Below are positions 47,774 through 49,924 of a DNA stretch of 49,924 bases, one piece after another. The first letter of the stretch is position 1; every line of letters starts with the position of its first letter. Source of the stretch: Conidiobolus incongruus B7586. Its lineage: Eukaryota > Entomophthoromycota > Entomophthoromycetes > Entomophthorales > Conidiobolaceae. A model generated the notes under the pieces. The model searched no databases, had not been told where the DNA came from, and was given only the letters and a program-made list of their open reading frames with translations. The position numbers and the translations under genes were made by a program. Where the stretch lies: the NCBI GenBank assembly GCA_000697335.1, contig JNEM01011231.1, positions 1 to 49,924 of the forward strand, read 5' to 3'.

Positions 47774-47980
47774 AATTTTTAATATTTCTAAAAAGATTTT
47801 TACGATTACATTGAAACTAAGGATACAGCTACATTAAAAATATAAGAAAATTATAAAGATCATGTAGACCATTATTCATATAGTCAAAGATCATTATTAA
47901 AAATTGCAGTTATTAATTATCTTAATAAGGAATCTAAATTATCATTGTGTTAGAACAAAATCGTGTTTAAAATAAATAAA

Positions 47981-47988
47981 CCCATAAT
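47981..47988 (+). promoter_or_regulatory. CCCATAAT element upstream of RPC1
   Basis: AAACCCATAATTTT context, 275 nt before the ATG at 48256. Confidence 0.35.
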
Positions 47989-48255
47989 TTTATTAATTGA
48001 AAATTCAAATATAAAATTTCCCCCGATTTTATTTTTATCTAAGTTTAATGTAAAATAAATTTCGTCACCTAAATTTACTCAACTCAGACTAGATTTAATT
48101 CATAAATAATTAAAAAGATATTTCATTAATTATTTTATGATACATTTTACCCTCAATCTTTAACAAAATTTTAAAATTTAGATACTATTGAAATTTATAT
48201 TATTTATAATTAATTCGATTTATTTTACATTATATTTATTTATATACATTAAACA

Positions 48256-49924
48256 ATGGTGCACGATCCTGGATTTTTACAAAAACGCCCCGTAGTTCAT
48301 CAGGTCCCTAAAAAGATTAAACAAATTGAATTCAATGTTTTATCTCATGGTGAAATAAGTCGAATGGGAGAATTTCAAGTGACTCAGAGGGATTTGTTTG
48401 AACTTGACCGCTCTTTAAAGCCCGATGGTGTTCTTGACCCCAGATTAGGTACAGGGGACAAGAACAAAACATGTGCTACTTGTCATTTGCCCACCGCCGA
48501 ATGCATAGGTCATTATGCCTACATCCCTCTCGTCCTTCCTGTATTCCATGTGGGTTATTTCCGTCACATTGTACAAATCCTCCAATGTATTTGTAAATCA
48601 TGCAGTCGAGTATTATTATCCGAGCATGAGCGTCGCTCTTTCCTAAATCGATTAAGACGTCCCAATTTGGACAATTTGCAGAGAATGAACTTTATCAAAG
48701 CAATCGTCACTAGTTGTAAAAAGGTTACTAAATGTCCCCATTGTAATAGCACGAATGGTGTAGTTAAGAAGGTTGCAGGATTAAAGCCTATCCACGAAAA
48801 ATACCGCTCTAAAACCAAGGAAATTGTTGAAGAATATGCACAATTCAAAGAGACTTTTAAGAAAGCTGAAGATCTCCAGCCTGAAATTCGACCACATTTA
48901 AACAAAGCTCAAGATGATCTGAATCCACTTAAGGTTCACAAATTGTTTAGAGCAATCCCAGCCGAAGACTGTGAATTATTGGGATTGGATCCTGACAAAG
49001 GAAGACCTGAAAAATTGCTTTGGACTTGTATTCCTGTTCCACCTGTTTGTATTCGTCCATCTGTTGAGCGTGATGGAGCTTCCAACGAAGATGACCTTAC
49101 TATAAAATTAACCGAAATTGTTCATATAAATGCATTGATTAAAGCTGGACTAGAGAAAGGTGCAAGCGCCAACTACCTCATGGACCTCTGGGAAAATCTT
49201 CAGCTCTCTGTTGGTATGTACATTAATGGTGAAGTACCCGGTGTAAGCTTAGCCAGCATCGGTAGACCCATCAAAGCATTCTGCCAGCGTCTTAAGGGTA
49301 AACAGGGTCGTTTTAGAGGAAATTTAAGTGGTAAGCGTGTTAACTTTACTGGAAGAACAGTTATTTCTCCCGATCCCAATTTGAGAATCGATCAAGTCGC
49401 AGTACCAGAACTTGTTGCCAAAATTTTGACTTACCCCGAAAAAGTCAATGACTTTAATATTAAACGTTTGAGAAAAGCTATTCGCAATGGCCCAACACAA
49501 CATCCTGGTGCCAACTTTGTCCAATTCTTAGATGGAAGTAAAAAATCGTTAAAATTTGGTAATAGAGAAGAAATTGCTAAGAATTTGAGATTTGGTGATA
49601 TTGTCGAGCGCCATTTGAAAGATGATGACATTGTATTATTTAATCGTCAACCCTCTCTCCATCGTTTGAGTATCATGTCCCACTTTGTCAAAGTCAGACC
49701 TCACCGTACTTTCAGATTAAATGAATGTGTTTGTAATCCATACAATGCCGATTTTGATGGTGATGAAATGAATTTACATGCTCCTCAAACTGAAGAAGCT
49801 AGAATTGAAGCTATGGAATTGATGGGTGTCAAAAACAATTTAGTTACCCCTCGTAATGGTGAGCCCCTCATTGCTGCCATTCAGGATTTCATTACAGCTG
49901 GTTACCTCTTATCCCACAAAGATC
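48256..49924 (+). CDS. RPC1: RNA polymerase III largest subunit (C160), 5' part
   Basis: The open frame runs from ATG 48256 off the window end; 556 of about 1400 residues are present, with no intron so far. The N-terminal clamp zinc ligands are visible (KTCATCHLPTAECIGHYAYI; later CxxC near 115 and CPHC near 160). Pol III-specific sequence includes HEKYRSKTKEIVEEYAQFKE and FRAIPAEDCELLGLDP. The active-site region follows: GKQGRFRGNLSGKRVNFTGRTVISPDPN, LFNRQPSLHRLSIMSH and the metal-binding loop NADFDGDEMN (about 498-507), whose three aspartates hold the catalytic magnesium. It makes tRNA, 5S and other small RNAs. Assignment to Pol III rather than I or II rests on the clamp sequence and VKVRPHRTFRLNECVCNPYNADFD. 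Confidence 0.95.
   Translation, partial: MVHDPGFLQKRPVVHQVPKKIKQIEFNVLSHGEISRMGEFQVTQRDLFELDRSLKPDGVLDPRLGTGDKNKTCATCHLPTAECIGHYAYIPLVLPVFHVGYFRHIVQILQCICKSCSRVLLSEHERRSFLNRLRRPNLDNLQRMNFIKAIVTSCKKVTKCPHCNSTNGVVKKVAGLKPIHEKYRSKTKEIVEEYAQFKETFKKAEDLQPEIRPHLNKAQDDLNPLKVHKLFRAIPAEDCELLGLDPDKGRPEKLLWTCIPVPPVCIRPSVERDGASNEDDLTIKLTEIVHINALIKAGLEKGASANYLMDLWENLQLSVGMYINGEVPGVSLASIGRPIKAFCQRLKGKQGRFRGNLSGKRVNFTGRTVISPDPNLRIDQVAVPELVAKILTYPEKVNDFNIKRLRKAIRNGPTQHPGANFVQFLDGSKKSLKFGNREEIAKNLRFGDIVERHLKDDDIVLFNRQPSLHRLSIMSHFVKVRPHRTFRLNECVCNPYNADFDGDEMNLHAPQTEEARIEAMELMGVKNNLVTPRNGEPLIAAIQDFITAGYLLSHKD

Larger units (their letters stand above)
47692..48255. other. Divergent promoter region
   Basis: 564 nt between divergent starts, carrying one upstream element for each gene (47766 and 47981). 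Nothing else recognised. Confidence 0.5.

Overview
The window is an AT-rich nuclear segment of a eukaryote and is most likely from a fungus. Genes are single-copy housekeeping loci on both strands. They are cut by many short GT-AG introns, mostly 45-70 nt, with GTAAKT-like donors and TAG/CAG acceptors. The gene content fits a fungus: a Nak1/Sid1-type kinase, a Bmt5-type rRNA methyltransferase, a Siw14-type phosphatase and a Tco89-like protein. The extreme AT content, short introns and F-box/LRR relics would suit an early-diverging lineage such as Conidiobolus (Entomophthorales), but that placement is inference only.

Layout: 1-2000 is a hypermutated repeat island holding a Tc1/mariner element, followed by a tRNA-Ile-like gene. 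2.5-5 kb holds the GCK kinase. 6.2-8.2 kb holds a small coiled-coil gene divergent from the geranylgeranyltransferase-I beta subunit. 8.4-11 kb holds a decayed MEMO1 and GID8. 11.4-14.6 kb holds a bZIP factor and a Tco89-like protein. 15.4-18.8 kb holds two broken genes. 19.3-22.8 kb holds the SRP receptor alpha subunit convergent with a Bmt5-like methyltransferase. 23.4-27.7 kb holds tRNA-Thr, MCM3 and a tRNA-Ala-like gene, followed by a GC-richer island. 29.5-33.9 kb holds a small membrane protein, a bifunctional PFK-2/FBPase-2 and a calmodulin-like protein. 36.5-38.7 kb holds two tyrosine-phosphatase-fold genes. 39.8-40.5 kb is a spliced, apparently non-coding host transcript with intronic C/D snoRNAs. 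40.7-42 kb is a second hypermutated island. 42.5-49.9 kb holds RMI1, mitochondrial uS17, COQ5, an F-box/EF-hand protein and the 5' part of the RNA polymerase III largest subunit.

There are no operons; genes act in separate cell functions (replication and repair, signalling, translation, ubiquitin ligases, ubiquinone synthesis). Two shared features stand out. First, an element close to TCCCATAAT lies in coding orientation 44-275 nt upstream of ten genes and near the snoRNA host. Second, the two repeat islands are strongly depleted in CA/TG dinucleotides, as expected of RIP-like C-to-T mutation. Several decayed host genes carry TAA/TAG where CAA/CAG would be expected. The best candidate for something unusual is the snoRNA host: one intron carries a guide fully complementary to the conserved large-subunit rRNA target of U18.
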